A DNA stretch of 64,000 nt. Source: an uncultured Glaciecola sp. Its GTDB lineage: Bacteria; Pseudomonadota; Gammaproteobacteria; Enterobacterales; Alteromonadaceae. A model generated the notes under the pieces. That model did no database searches. It worked only from the letters and a program-made list of their open reading frames with translations, and was not told the origin of the DNA. Where the stretch lies: contig CAJQOP010000012.1 of NCBI GenBank assembly GCA_905479945.1, positions 1 through 64,000 on the forward strand. The letters run 5' to 3'. Made by a program: the position numbers and the translations under genes. Positions within the stretch are counted from its first letter, which is position 1, and each line of letters begins with the position of its first letter. Positions 35,945 to 46,355 of this stretch are shown here, piece by piece.

Positions 35945-37114
35945 ATGCCCATTTATAAAATGCAAGATTTGGATTTACAAGGAAAGCGGGTGTTGATCAG
36001 ACAAGATTTGAATGTCCCTGTAAAAGATGGTGTGGTGACTTCTGACGCCCGCATAAGGGCGTCATTACCTACTATCAAATTAGCCTTAGAAAAAGGCGCA
36101 AGTTTAATGTTGATGTCACACTTGGGACGTCCAACAGAGGGAGAGTTTGCTTCAGAGTTTTCTTTACAGCCTGTTGTTGACTACTTAAATAAGGCCCTAG
36201 GTGGCGGTGTTACCTTGGCAGCTAATTATCTAAATGGCGTAAATGCCTCTTCAGCAAAAGTAACTGTGCTAGAAAATGTTCGTTTTAATGTGGGCGAGAA
36301 GAATGATGACGACGCTTTAGCCAAGCAATACGCTGACTTGTGTGACGTATTTGTAATGGACGCATTTGGCACAGCGCATCGTGCGCAAGCATCAACTCAT
36401 GGCGTTGCTAAATTCGCTAAAGAAACGTGTGCGGGACCTTTGCTGTCGGCAGAGCTCGAAGCCTTAGGGAAAGCGTTAGATAACCCAGCACGTCCTATGG
36501 TAGCAATTGTAGGCGGCTCAAAAGTATCAACTAAGCTCACTGTTTTGGAATCACTGGCGGGCAAAGTTGACCAACTTATAGTTGGCGGCGGTATTGCCAA
36601 TACGTTTATCGCTGCTCAAGGACACAATATAGGTAAATCACTGGTTGAAGAGAGCCTTATTCCAGAAGCCAAACGCTTAATGCAGGCAGCTAAAGACAAT
36701 AATGGTGAAATTCCAGTGCCGACTGACGTAGTAATAGGAAAAGAGTTTTCGGAAACCACACCCGCTATTTTGAAAGCAGTCAATGCGGTAGAAAATGATG
36801 ACATGATCTTTGATATTGGTCCTGAAACAACTGAAAATTTAGCTAAAATCCTTAAAGAAGCTGGCACAATAGTATGGAATGGTCCTGTCGGCGTTTTTGA
36901 ATTTGATCAATTTGGTGAAGGCACCAAAGCGTTGGCAATGGCAATAGCCCAAAGCGATGCATTTTCGATTGCTGGTGGCGGTGATACACTCGCTGCGGTG
37001 GATAAATATGGTATTGAAGATAAAATCTCTTACATATCTACAGGTGGCGGTGCGTTCTTAGAATTCTTAGAGGGTAAAGCCTTACCCGCTGTTGTAGTTT
37101 TAGATAGAGACTAA
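35945..37114 (+). CDS. pgk: Phosphoglycerate kinase
   Basis: A 389-residue glycolytic kinase transferring phosphate between 1,3-bisphosphoglycerate and ADP. N-terminal [15 protein letters not shown], substrate-binding [22 protein letters not shown], and the nucleotide-binding GGGDTLAAV and [13 protein letters not shown] are intact. Length equals E. coli (387). GAAAGGAAAT precedes the start. Third gene of the operon. Confidence 0.98.
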   Translation: MPIYKMQDLDLQGKRVLIRQDLNVPVKDGVVTSDARIRASLPTIKLALEKGASLMLMSHLGRPTEGEFASEFSLQPVVDYLNKALGGGVTLAANYLNGVNASSAKVTVLENVRFNVGEKNDDDALAKQYADLCDVFVMDAFGTAHRAQASTHGVAKFAKETCAGPLLSAELEALGKALDNPARPMVAIVGGSKVSTKLTVLESLAGKVDQLIVGGGIANTFIAAQGHNIGKSLVEESLIPEAKRLMQAAKDNNGEIPVPTDVVIGKEFSETTPAILKAVNAVENDDMIFDIGPETTENLAKILKEAGTIVWNGPVGVFEFDQFGEGTKALAMAIAQSDAFSIAGGGDTLAAVDKYGIEDKISYISTGGGAFLEFLEGKALPAVVVLDRD

Positions 37115-37247
37115 ATAAGTTTTTTAGATGAACTTGGTTTACAAATTAATTGGCTGCTAAATAGAGTAGTGGTAGGCGTTTTAAAATCGAGTTAAAGTAA
37201 AGATTCTGTTTATAGAAATTGTTCACAAATACGAAATGGAGCGTTAG

Positions 37248-38147
37248 ATGACAACTCAAGTACAACAAGATATGTTGGCAAAAGTTAAAAATGAAGTTGG
37301 TTTTATTGCCGCATTGGATCAAAGTGGTGGCAGCACGCCTAAAGCACTAAAACTTTATGGCGTTGACGAGTCGGCATATGCGAATGACGAAGAGATGTTC
37401 ACTTGCGTGCATCAAATGCGTACTCGAATTATGACCAGCCCTGCATTTTCTGGGAAGCGCGTATTGGGTGCCATTTTATTTGAGAATACTTTAGACCGTG
37501 ATGTCGAAGGTTTATCTAGCGCTCACTATTTGTGGCAGAAAAAAAATGTAGTGCCATTTTTAAAGGTCGACAAAGGCTTGGAAGATGAGGCTAATGGTGT
37601 TCAATTAATGAAGGCAATGCCAGAGTTGGATGAATTGCTTGCAAAAGCGAATGCTCAAGATGTTTTTGGCACTAAAATGCGCTCGGTTGTTAAACTAGCA
37701 AATCAAGCTGGTATCAAAGCCCTTGTTGCTCAGCAGTTTGCAATAGGTAAACAAATATTAGCCGCTGGTTTAGTGCCTATTATTGAGCCTGAAGTCGATA
37801 TAAATAGCCCTGAGAAAGCAGAAGCTGAAGTAATGTTGAAAGCAGCTATTTTGGCTGAGCTAGATGCATTGTCTGCCGATCAGCACGTGATGTTAAAACT
37901 TACCTTGCCGGAAACGGCCAGTTTCTACAAAGAATGTGTAGAGCATGCAAAAACGATTAAAGTGGTGGCCTTGTCTGGCGGTTATTCTCGATTAGTAGCT
38001 AATCAAAAGTTAAGTGAAAACAAAGGTATGATCGCAAGCTTCTCTCGTGCGCTAACGGAAGGTGTGTCGGCTCAACAATCTGATGATGAGTTTAACGAAA
38101 TGATAGATGGCGCAATTGAAGGCATTTATCAAGCGTCAGCAACGTAG
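37248..38147 (+). CDS. Class I fructose-bisphosphate aldolase
   Basis: A 299-residue Schiff-base aldolase cleaving fructose-1,6-bisphosphate. LDQSGGSTPKALKLYG and ILFENTLDRD at the N-terminus and the lysine K217 in HVMLKLTLPE match the Staphylococcus FdaA-type class I enzyme. It is not the zinc-dependent class II FbaA that usually stands at this place in the epd-pgk-fba operon of enterobacteria. It lies 133 bases after pgk, preceded by a GGAG ribosome site, and is followed by a terminator. Confidence 0.93.
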   Translation: MTTQVQQDMLAKVKNEVGFIAALDQSGGSTPKALKLYGVDESAYANDEEMFTCVHQMRTRIMTSPAFSGKRVLGAILFENTLDRDVEGLSSAHYLWQKKNVVPFLKVDKGLEDEANGVQLMKAMPELDELLAKANAQDVFGTKMRSVVKLANQAGIKALVAQQFAIGKQILAAGLVPIIEPEVDINSPEKAEAEVMLKAAILAELDALSADQHVMLKLTLPETASFYKECVEHAKTIKVVALSGGYSRLVANQKLSENKGMIASFSRALTEGVSAQQSDDEFNEMIDGAIEGIYQASAT

Positions 38148-38170
38148 TAAAAATCTGCAGTAGTAGCGAG

Positions 38171-38202
38171 ACGAGACACCTATGCTTAGGTGTCCCGTTT
38201 TT
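38171..38202 (+). terminator. Terminator of the tkt-epd-pgk-aldolase operon
   Basis: 12-bp stem (38171-38182 with 38187-38198; one mismatch), 4-base loop TGCT, followed by a T-run to 38202. It closes the sugar-phosphate operon; the next gene, ppx, converges. Confidence 0.85.
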
Positions 38203-38206
38203 GGAT

Positions 38207-39736
38207 TTATTTAATCCGCAAGCTCATTCCGGTACCTTCAATATATTGATTTTCCTGCTGTAAATCCGCCAACAAAAGAGGGGATAAATCAAACCAATTT
38301 TCCGGGAAGCTCAAGATGATTTTGTGCTCAACAATTTGCACTCCGAACTCGGGCAGTTGGTCTTCCTGTCGATTAATGTTTAATAAAATACCCAATCGCA
38401 AAATAACCAGTAGTTTAAAAACCACTTCCTCACTGTAGTTGACGAAGGAGGGGAGTTCCGCTAGCTTTATTTTCTTGCGATGAAATCGGACTAATGCTGC
38501 TAATAGCTTTTGTTGTTCTTGGTTGAAGCCGGGTAAATCTGTTTGTTCAATAACATAACTAGAGTGTCGCTGCACACCTCTTGAGTTAATCTGTAAACCC
38601 ACTTCATGTAACAATGCTGACCAACCTAAAAGATGGCGAAGGTCCCATGTGTCAATATGCCAAGCGCCTTCTGCTTGCTCATAAATTTTGATACAAGTCG
38701 CCCATACCTTTTTTGCATACATGGTATCGACGTCATATCGGGTTGCTAAGCTTTGGGCCGTTCGTTCTCTTATATTTGAATTTGCGCCCGTATCATGCGC
38801 TTCATACAAGACGCCCTCCCGTAAAGCAGCGCTGCTAACTTCCATTTTATCCAAACCTAAGCTTCTAAAAATACCTATAAGAATACTCAGTCCGGCTGCA
38901 AAAACCGGCTTTCTGTCATCAGTCAGCCCAGGTAAATCTAGCTTGTCAGCGTGTCCAATATCACAGCATTTAAGCATCAATTCGCTTAAGCCCGCCTTCG
39001 TGATTAAGATATTGTTGTCACTCTCAGAGAGTGCGGTCAATACCGAGCAAATAGCACGTATAGTGCCCGAAGCTCCAATATTAGTTTCCCAGTTAAAGCG
39101 CTGCAGGTTGCCAACTACCAGCTCTATTTCTTGTCGAGCGTTAGTGATAGCTCTTTCGAAAGCTTTTTTGGTAATTATACCCTCGGCGAAATAACGCTTT
39201 TGATAACTTACACAGCCCATTTGTACGCTTTTACATACTTTTGGAAGTAAGTGTTCACCAACTGCAAATTCCGTTGAACCACCGCCGATATCAATAACGA
39301 GTCTGTTACCCTCTGATTGCGTCGTGTTTGCGATACCTGCATAAATAAGGCGCGCTTCTTCAGGACCTGAAATGATTTCAATAGGATAGGGAAATATCTT
39401 ACGCGCTTTAGATAAAAAGGCTTTCGCGTTGCGCGCCCTTCTTAGGGTGTGCGTAGCAACCACTCGAACATGCCGTGGGTTTAGGCCTTGCATACTGTCG
39501 GCCATGCTTTGCAAGGTTTTTAGGCCGCGCTCCATTGCCTCTTCGGATAGTATATTTTTATCATTTAAGCCTTCTGCGAGACGTACTTTTTGCTTGATTT
39601 TTTGCACTGTTTGTAACGAGCCTGCTACAACGCGAGCAATTACTAGATGAAAACTATTGGAGCCAATATCTAAGGCGGCATACAAGTTAACGTCACGAGT
39701 TTCGACATCTTCAAATACATTTTCTAAGGTCTGCAA
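38207..39736 (-). CDS. ppx: Exopolyphosphatase (Ppx/GppA family)
   Basis: A 509-residue ASKHA-fold phosphatase that releases phosphate from polyphosphate ends; GppA (pppGpp) activity is related. N-terminal AALDIGSNSFHLVIARV, VVATHTLRRARN, and VIDIGGGSTEF are conserved, and a C-terminal HD-like domain follows (about 310-500). The start is TTG 39734-39736, directly after the ppk stop; AAGGAAG inside the ppk end, 8 bases upstream, supports it and indicates translational coupling. Location behind ppk favours Ppx over GppA. Confidence 0.92.
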   Translation of the reverse strand: MQTLENVFEDVETRDVNLYAALDIGSNSFHLVIARVVAGSLQTVQKIKQKVRLAEGLNDKNILSEEAMERGLKTLQSMADSMQGLNPRHVRVVATHTLRRARNAKAFLSKARKIFPYPIEIISGPEEARLIYAGIANTTQSEGNRLVIDIGGGSTEFAVGEHLLPKVCKSVQMGCVSYQKRYFAEGIITKKAFERAITNARQEIELVVGNLQRFNWETNIGASGTIRAICSVLTALSESDNNILITKAGLSELMLKCCDIGHADKLDLPGLTDDRKPVFAAGLSILIGIFRSLGLDKMEVSSAALREGVLYEAHDTGANSNIRERTAQSLATRYDVDTMYAKKVWATCIKIYEQAEGAWHIDTWDLRHLLGWSALLHEVGLQINSRGVQRHSSYVIEQTDLPGFNQEQQKLLAALVRFHRKKIKLAELPSFVNYSEEVVFKLLVILRLGILLNINRQEDQLPEFGVQIVEHKIILSFPENWFDLSPLLLADLQQENQYIEGTGMSLRIK

Positions 39737-41809
39737 TTAGAGTGCTTCCTTTTTTGTCAGATAAGAATGTGTTTCTATTTGTGAGCGTAATTTTTTACGG
39801 TTCCCACGTTTTACGTAATTATTTACTTGGTGCTCGTCTATTATTCGCGCTTTGAGTGTGTCTTTGAATTGCAAATCGAGCAAATCTTCTAGCATTTCTA
39901 TCGCGTCAGGATCATATATGGGGCAGCCCACTTCAACACGATAATCCATGTTTCGGGTCATCCAATCAGCTGAAGAGATATAAACTCGTTTATCACCGCC
40001 ATTCTCAAATACCATGATCCTTGGGTGCTCCAAATAGCGATCAACAATACTGATAACTTCTATATTCTCGCTAAGGCCTTTAACACCTGGTATTAACGAG
40101 CACATACCACGAATAATAGCTTTAATTTTTACACCTGATTTGCCTGCATGATAAAGGTTGTCAATGAGCTCTTTGTCGACCAAGTTATTTATCTTAAGCG
40201 TGATTTTCCCTTGGTGACCCTCATTCACCCTCTGAATCTCTTGTCTTATCAATGATTGTATCTTGTTTCTTGCATTAATCGGCGATAGTTGTAGATGCTG
40301 AAACTTCATTTTTTTGAATGGATTTTGAATCATATCAAATACTTGAATACATTCTAATGCCAACTCTTGATTGTAGGTAAACAAGCTCAAGTCAGTATAA
40401 ATTTTCGCAGTTTTTTCGTTAAAGTTACCTGTTCCAAAATGTGCATAATGCTTCATAACGCCGCGTTCTTCCCGGGATACCACGCAGAGCTTGCTGTGAA
40501 TTTTCACATTGGGATTTCCTAACACGACTTTAATTCCCGCATCTGTCATGCGCTTGGACCATTCGATATTCGCTTCTTCATCGAATCGGGCGCGCAGTTC
40601 AACCACAACTGTTACGCTCTTACCGTTGTCTACAGCATCAATGAGTGAATTAATAATGCGGGATTCTGACGCCACTCGATAAATGTTTAAGCGAATATGT
40701 TTAACTTGCGGATCGAAAGCCGCTTGTCGCACAAATTCAGTGAAGTGTAAAAATTCATGATAAGGGTAGTAAAGCATTATATCTTTACTAGCAATCGCTT
40801 GGAAAACCGTATCATGGGTTGAGAATGCCTTATTTGATATTTCAGGCAAGGTTGGGCTCTCAAGGTAACTGCGACCAACGTTAGGAAAACTAATGAAGTC
40901 CTTGAAATTACGGTAATGGCCGGCTGTTTGAATAGTATCTTCAGATGAAATGCGAAGGCGTTTTCGCAAGTCTTTGATCATATCCTCGGGCATACCATCA
41001 TCATGAATTATTCTAACCGGCTCTGCTATTAATCGCTGCTTCATGCCTTCCGACATTTTTTCTACGTAGCTTTCGTCAATTTCATCGTTGATCGAATAGG
41101 CGGCGTCACGGGTAATTTTGAATGAATAGGCGTCGGCAGAGTCGAACTTTACAAAACCAGTAAAAATGTCAGACAGACAAAGCTTGATAAGATCATCAAT
41201 TAAAATTATTTGCTTTTTAACTCTGGTTTTTTCATGTGGCAGAACAACAAAGCGACTAATCGCATTGGTTGGAATTTCAACTACCGCATACTTTGTATTT
41301 CGACCCTCTCGGCGTAAGGCAACATCTAAATATACTGAACTGTCGTTTAAGCGCTGAATGAGTTGGCCTTTGCTATCCAGAAGAATCGGTGCAACATGTA
41401 GCAAAACTTTGCTTTTGAAGTATTTTTTAGCCCATACAAGTTGAGCTTCGCTAAGTTCGGTATAGCGCATAATATGAATGTTGTAGCGCCTCAGCGTTTT
41501 AGTAACATCTTTGTGAATGATGTCGAAACGTTTTGATAATTTCTGTACTTTTTCTTGAATACGTTTTAGAAGTGCTTCGTAAAGCTTAGCCTGAACTTCG
41601 TTTTCGTCATTATGAGATATGGTTATTTGGCGTTTTACGTCAGCAAAACGAACTCGATAAAATTCGTCTAAATTGTTTGAATAAATACCTAAAAAGCGTA
41701 TTCGCTCAATGATTGGATTGTTTTCATCAGCTGCTTCTTGCAAAACACGCTCATTGAATGACAACCAACTCAGCTCTTTGGGATAGTAAAGCTCATTCTC
41801 GTTCATCAT
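39737..41809 (-). CDS. ppk1: Polyphosphate kinase 1
   Basis: A 690-residue Ppk1 that builds polyphosphate from ATP. N-terminal KELSWLSFNERVLQEA, the head domain, and two PLD-like C-terminal domains are present. The autophosphorylated histidine lies in the block HYAHFGTGNFNEKTAKIYTD. RNIYRVASESRII-type residues (NIYRVASES) and VYISSADWMTRNMDYRVEV are conserved. Length equals E. coli (688). It forms a two-gene operon with ppx and sits near the pst genes, a coherent phosphate block. Confidence 0.97.
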   Translation of the reverse strand: MMNENELYYPKELSWLSFNERVLQEAADENNPIIERIRFLGIYSNNLDEFYRVRFADVKRQITISHNDENEVQAKLYEALLKRIQEKVQKLSKRFDIIHKDVTKTLRRYNIHIMRYTELSEAQLVWAKKYFKSKVLLHVAPILLDSKGQLIQRLNDSSVYLDVALRREGRNTKYAVVEIPTNAISRFVVLPHEKTRVKKQIILIDDLIKLCLSDIFTGFVKFDSADAYSFKITRDAAYSINDEIDESYVEKMSEGMKQRLIAEPVRIIHDDGMPEDMIKDLRKRLRISSEDTIQTAGHYRNFKDFISFPNVGRSYLESPTLPEISNKAFSTHDTVFQAIASKDIMLYYPYHEFLHFTEFVRQAAFDPQVKHIRLNIYRVASESRIINSLIDAVDNGKSVTVVVELRARFDEEANIEWSKRMTDAGIKVVLGNPNVKIHSKLCVVSREERGVMKHYAHFGTGNFNEKTAKIYTDLSLFTYNQELALECIQVFDMIQNPFKKMKFQHLQLSPINARNKIQSLIRQEIQRVNEGHQGKITLKINNLVDKELIDNLYHAGKSGVKIKAIIRGMCSLIPGVKGLSENIEVISIVDRYLEHPRIMVFENGGDKRVYISSADWMTRNMDYRVEVGCPIYDPDAIEMLEDLLDLQFKDTLKARIIDEHQVNNYVKRGNRKKLRSQIETHSYLTKKEAL

Positions 41810-41888
41810 TCTCTATCTTACTCTCTTTAAAAATTAAGCCCGAATAGGCTATGCATCTTGAGCACGGATTAACAGGTATCTTGTCTAT

Positions 41889-42392
41889 TTAGTTTTTCTC
41901 AATTTCTACCATTAGATCGTCAGTAATGTCTTCAATGGCCGCTTTGACGCTATCTAAATCAGTGCCGTCTGCCATAGTGATTTTAACTTTCGCGGTAAAA
42001 AGAGGGCTGCCCCAATTTGGCGCGCTACCGCATTGGGTATTCATTTCTGTAATATTAATATCAAACTGCTTTAAAGTAGATGCTATATCACTAACAATAC
42101 CTTGTCGGTCATTAGCTGTTACTAAAATGGTCGCTGGTAAATCGAGCGTTTCTTCTCTATTTTGTGTCGGCACCAAGGTGATTTTTAAATGCGATAATTG
42201 ATGACAAGCGCGCACCAAATCATTGTGTTTATCTTTAGGCAGCATCACTTCTACGAACCCCGCAAACTGACCTGATAATTGGCAAAAGCTGCTCTTCAAC
42301 CAATTGCCTTGTGCATCAATAATACATTGCGCAATTGAGTCTATTAGTCCAGGTTTATCGTCCCCTATCAAGGTTAGTACCATAGCTTGCAT
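41889..42392 (-). CDS. gcvR: Glycine cleavage repressor GcvR-like ACT-domain protein
   Basis: Two tandem ACT domains (VLTLIGDDKPGLIDSIAQ and ILVTANDRQGIVSDIASTL). The start chosen is ATG 42390-42392, giving 167 residues, because AAGGGA lies 9 bases upstream and the protein then begins right at the first ACT domain; the open frame continues to 42449. In E. coli GcvR binds glycine and blocks GcvA activation of the gcv operon. It is divergent from pstC; no gcv genes are in the window. It could also be a related ACT-ACT protein of the same family. Confidence 0.85.
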   Translation of the reverse strand: MQAMVLTLIGDDKPGLIDSIAQCIIDAQGNWLKSSFCQLSGQFAGFVEVMLPKDKHNDLVRACHQLSHLKITLVPTQNREETLDLPATILVTANDRQGIVSDIASTLKQFDINITEMNTQCGSAPNWGSPLFTAKVKITMADGTDLDSVKAAIEDITDDLMVEIEKN

Positions 42393-42498
42393 AATTGAAT
42401 TTCCCTTAACTATTGATTTGTTTTGAGTATAGTGCTTTAGTAGCGCCAAGTCATTCCGTGTTTTCTAAGCACTTTACTATACTAAATGAATCAGCAAG

Positions 42499-44727
42499 AT
42501 GAACGAACAAGAGCAAATCCAATTCAACATTCGAAGATTTCGCAAAGACTGGATAACTTCCAAAGTGGTGACTCTTTTCGGGTGGTTAGTGCTAGGCACT
42601 TTCTTATTGTTAATATGGCACATATTCAGCAACGCGTTTCCATTATTTAAAAGTCCTCGACTGGATTTGGTACAAACTTCGCTTTTGCCTGAAAACACCA
42701 CTATTACAGGTATTGCAGAGTTAAACTCAGGCATTAGCTATGTAGGGCTCAATCAATGTGATTTAGTTTTATTTAATAGTGACAATGGAACAGGGCGCAC
42801 TAACCAAACATCTTCTGTCACAAGCCCAGCTGCGCTAGCTAACTCCGCAGGCTCATCCCAAAGTAAAATACTTGAAGAAATAAAGCGTTTTCCATTTTCT
42901 TGTCAACATAAGGTGGTGTTTCCAGAACAGGATAAATTTAATTATATAGGGGTAGTTACGCCCTCCAATCTTTTTGAACTCTATCGCTTATCTTTTACCG
43001 AAGACCAGTATCAACTTACACTTGAAAGCTCTATTGGATTGGATGTTGATAATTCACTCAATGATCCAGCAAATGCAAACAATACAGATTGGATATTCTC
43101 CAAGTCAGGCAACTTTGTGATGTTAACCCGTCTACAAGACAATAAACTGCATAGTTATTGGTTTGATAAGAAAACCCCAGCGTCCTTTGAGTATTTTACG
43201 TTCGACAACATTGACTTATACCAAGCTATTCCGCGCTCAAGGCAACTACTACTAATTTCTGAAAACATCATGTCTTTGCATGCTGTTGATGGCAAGACAA
43301 TTGATCGAGTGCTGTTGCAACAGCGCCCAGAGCAATTATTCTTAGCTCCAAGCCAACGCTCTTTATTCATGCAAGACAGTCAACTGACATTGAGTAAGTG
43401 GATTATGGTTAACGAAGCGGGTCTGTTTGTTTTCCGCCAAAATGACCAAGATACAACTGACCTTGATATCAAAATTGAAAAAATACTGTTCGACGGAAAT
43501 TCAAATGCGGCATTGATATTCAGTGAAACCGGTGAGCTTGCTTTTCTTAATCGAATAACTAATGAAATTTTTAGTAATCAAGATTTGAATTTGGATGCAC
43601 ATGCCGCCAAATGGCTTGGTAACGATCTCCATGTATTTGGTGGAAATAAATCATATCGTCTTCGTGTGCGAGAGTTACAGGGAATTACGACGTTAAAAAG
43701 TTTATTTTCAGAGGTTTGGTATGAGGGTTATGAAAAACCTGATTACGTTTGGCAAACCAGCAGCGCGGCAGACAACTATGAAACAAAATTTAGTATTATG
43801 CCGCTAATTATTGGTAGTTTGAAAGCCTCTTTTCTAGCATTGTTTGTGGCAATACCTTTGGCCTTAGGTGCAGCAATATATACATCATACTTCGCTGATC
43901 AAAGTATTCGCCAATATCTCAAGCCCAGCATCGAAATGCTCGAAGCAGTGCCTTCGGTTATCATTGGCTTCATAGCTGCCGTTTGGCTAGTACCCATAGC
44001 TGAAGAGTTTTTACTTTCGGTTATTCTGTTCATTATTTTGTTGCCTATTTTGTTGGTCTTATCAGCTATAACATATTCGAAAGTGACTATTCTATTCAGT
44101 GATAAGTTCGATAAGCGCTGGGAAATTATCATTATTTTTGTGGGTGTTGTTTTACTTGGGCTATTTTGTTTTTTACTAAGTGATGTTTGGCGCTTGCTCT
44201 TAGCTGCTGGACAAGAGGCTATTGGGCATGGGGTCATCTCTCAAAACGACGCTATTGTGAATATTTCCAAAACTACCATTGTGGTTGCAATTGCTCTTGG
44301 TGTTGCTATTTCGCCAAGCATCTATTCTTTGGCCGAAGATGCCTTATTTGAGGTTCCAGAGAGCGTGAAGCAGGCCTCATTTGCGTTGGGTGCAACCAAG
44401 CTTCAAACCCTCAGAAGAGTGATTATTGCGATTGCCATGCCGAGTATTTTATCTGCTGTCATGTTAGGTTTCGGTCGTGCTTTTGGAGAAACAATGATTG
44501 TACTGATGGTGACCGGCAATACGCCTGTCGCGGACTGGAATATATTGGAAGGGCTGCGCTCGATGACGGCAAATTTAGCGATTGAATTACAAGAATCTAA
44601 TATAGATAGCAGTCATTTCAATACATTATTCTTAACCGCTGGAATTTTGTTTGTTTTCACTTTTATCGTAAATACTGCAGCTGAGATATTGCGTAATCGT
44701 TTGCGCAAGGTGTATACCGATGCTTAA
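42499..44727 (+). CDS. pstC: Phosphate ABC transporter permease PstC (long form)
   Basis: A 742-residue inner-membrane permease. The N-terminus has one membrane helix (about 27-47), then a large periplasmic beta-rich insert (about 60-420). The C-terminal part (about 440-735) is the MetI-like permease with the coupling loop (EVPESVKQASFALGATKLQT) and six helices. The long form is usual in Vibrio, Pseudomonas and alteromonads; E. coli PstC has only 319 residues. It overlaps pstA by 8 bases. Phosphate-binding PstS is not encoded beside it. The ribosome site is weak (CAGCAAG). Confidence 0.92.
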   Translation: MNEQEQIQFNIRRFRKDWITSKVVTLFGWLVLGTFLLLIWHIFSNAFPLFKSPRLDLVQTSLLPENTTITGIAELNSGISYVGLNQCDLVLFNSDNGTGRTNQTSSVTSPAALANSAGSSQSKILEEIKRFPFSCQHKVVFPEQDKFNYIGVVTPSNLFELYRLSFTEDQYQLTLESSIGLDVDNSLNDPANANNTDWIFSKSGNFVMLTRLQDNKLHSYWFDKKTPASFEYFTFDNIDLYQAIPRSRQLLLISENIMSLHAVDGKTIDRVLLQQRPEQLFLAPSQRSLFMQDSQLTLSKWIMVNEAGLFVFRQNDQDTTDLDIKIEKILFDGNSNAALIFSETGELAFLNRITNEIFSNQDLNLDAHAAKWLGNDLHVFGGNKSYRLRVRELQGITTLKSLFSEVWYEGYEKPDYVWQTSSAADNYETKFSIMPLIIGSLKASFLALFVAIPLALGAAIYTSYFADQSIRQYLKPSIEMLEAVPSVIIGFIAAVWLVPIAEEFLLSVILFIILLPILLVLSAITYSKVTILFSDKFDKRWEIIIIFVGVVLLGLFCFLLSDVWRLLLAAGQEAIGHGVISQNDAIVNISKTTIVVAIALGVAISPSIYSLAEDALFEVPESVKQASFALGATKLQTLRRVIIAIAMPSILSAVMLGFGRAFGETMIVLMVTGNTPVADWNILEGLRSMTANLAIELQESNIDSSHFNTLFLTAGILFVFTFIVNTAAEILRNRLRKVYTDA

Positions 44728-46255
44728 GTTAAGCGCAATTGAAAAACAACGGATATCTAGTTTCTCTAGCGGCCTCAGTGCAGCTATATTACTCATTGTA
44801 TTGTTTAGTTTAGTCCTTTTTATTACATGGAAAGGAGCTTCTTATTTCTGGCCTACGCAGGTATTCAAGGTAACTACTAATGCACAACTGGCAGATGATA
44901 GTAGTGTATTTGTGCCAAGTTCAGTTGATTTAGATGAGTATAACCAAGCGCTAACTACTAAGTTAACAATTCAATTTTTAAATTCAAATACGCCAATGCC
45001 TCAAGTCATTGCGCAGAAAGTTGATGATGTTTATCAAATAAATTTGCTATCAGGAGCCACTAAATACGGGCACTTCCAAAAAATTAAGACGCCCAACAGT
45101 GAACGTTATCAAATAGCTGAGTTAAATGATGTCATGGCTGACGTCGTTACCTTTCAAGTTGAATTAGACGATATTCAAAACAATCATTTGACGCTTTTAC
45201 ACCGAAAAATAGCACAGTTGAATCTGACTGGCGTGAGTGAAGACGCGCCTGCGCGGCAACGTGAATTGACCCAGTTTACTTATTGGCAGCAGAAAGCAGA
45301 TCGCATTCGCCAAACGATAGACACATATCAATTGGTGTTTATTGACGCATCAGAACAAGATTTTGCTGTTTTAGCTAAGGATATTAACCATTTGTTTCAA
45401 CCAAATTCGATGAGCTTTTTCGATAAGGTGTCCTACAGTGGCAAAAAAGTCTTAGCCTTTGTTAGTGAATCACCTAAACAAGCGTCAACTAGTGGCGGTG
45501 TCTTTCCTGCGCTATTTGGTACGGTGATTATGGTCCTAATGATGGCTGTAATTGTTGCTCCATTTGGCGCAATGGCAGCTATTTATTTACATGAGTATGC
45601 CCCGAATAACATGACAACATCTATCATCCGCATTTGTGTGAGCAATATGGCTGGCGTTCCTTCGGTTGTATATGGCGTTTTTGGCCTTGGTTTTTTTGTT
45701 TACACACTTGGTGGTTCAATTGACTCTTTACTATTTAGTGATGCCTTACCTTCCCCTACTTTTGGCACACCGGGGCTATTTTGGGCAGCTTTAACAATGG
45801 CGCTTTTGACTCTTCCTGTAGTGATAGTGTCGACCGAGGAAGGTTTACGACGCGTACCGGAGGGCCTTAGAGCTGGAAGTTATGCTTTAGGGGCAACAAA
45901 AATTGAAACAATTTGGAAAACGGTTTTACCTGTCGCGAGCCCAGGTATTATGACTGGTGTGATACTCGCAATAGCCCGAGCCGCTGGGGAAGTTGCGCCG
46001 CTGATATTGGTCGGTGCAGTGAAATTTGCGCCAAGCTTACCGATTGATAGTGAATTCCCTTTTTTGCATCTTGAACGTCAGTTTATGCACCTTGGTGTGT
46101 TTATTTACGATGGGGCGTTTCATAATCAGACCAATACGCAAGGTTCATCTATGATGTTTGCGAGTTGTATGTTGTTATTGTTAATCGTTTTTATACTAAA
46201 TTTATTTGCTATTATTGTGCGTAATAAACTGCGTGCTAGGTATATTCGGATTTAG
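44720..46255 (+). CDS. pstA: Phosphate ABC transporter permease PstA (long form)
   Basis: A 511-residue partner permease. One N-terminal helix (about 18-40) and a periplasmic insert (about 45-250) precede the permease domain (about 265-505), with YLHEYAP, NMAGVPSVVYGVFGLGFF and the coupling loop EGLRRVPEGLRAGSYALGAT. With PstC it forms the membrane channel of high-affinity phosphate uptake. Its start overlaps the pstC stop, so the two are translationally coupled. It is followed by a 14-bp tandem repeat and then pstB. Confidence 0.93.
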   Translation: MLKLSAIEKQRISSFSSGLSAAILLIVLFSLVLFITWKGASYFWPTQVFKVTTNAQLADDSSVFVPSSVDLDEYNQALTTKLTIQFLNSNTPMPQVIAQKVDDVYQINLLSGATKYGHFQKIKTPNSERYQIAELNDVMADVVTFQVELDDIQNNHLTLLHRKIAQLNLTGVSEDAPARQRELTQFTYWQQKADRIRQTIDTYQLVFIDASEQDFAVLAKDINHLFQPNSMSFFDKVSYSGKKVLAFVSESPKQASTSGGVFPALFGTVIMVLMMAVIVAPFGAMAAIYLHEYAPNNMTTSIIRICVSNMAGVPSVVYGVFGLGFFVYTLGGSIDSLLFSDALPSPTFGTPGLFWAALTMALLTLPVVIVSTEEGLRRVPEGLRAGSYALGATKIETIWKTVLPVASPGIMTGVILAIARAAGEVAPLILVGAVKFAPSLPIDSEFPFLHLERQFMHLGVFIYDGAFHNQTNTQGSSMMFASCMLLLLIVFILNLFAIIVRNKLRARYIRI

Positions 46256-46301
46256 CCATTTATCTTTCGCCAATTATATTTAGCCAATTATATTTAGCCA
46301 A
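46256..46301. repeat. 14-bp tandem repeat after the pstA stop
   Basis: Unit CCAATTATATTTAG at 46270-46283 and 46284-46297, preceded by a diverged copy 46256-46269 that begins right after the pstA stop, and followed by CCAA. It lies in the 100-base pstA-pstB gap. Confidence 0.85.
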
Positions 46302-46355
46302 GCTGTGTTAATTCAGGTCGAATGATAGGCGCGTAAAGGAAAATAAGAAGTAATC

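Noticed and set aside
42393-42498. PHO box upstream of pstC
   Set aside because: Only one AGTCAT-like word is present and no 11-base direct repeat.
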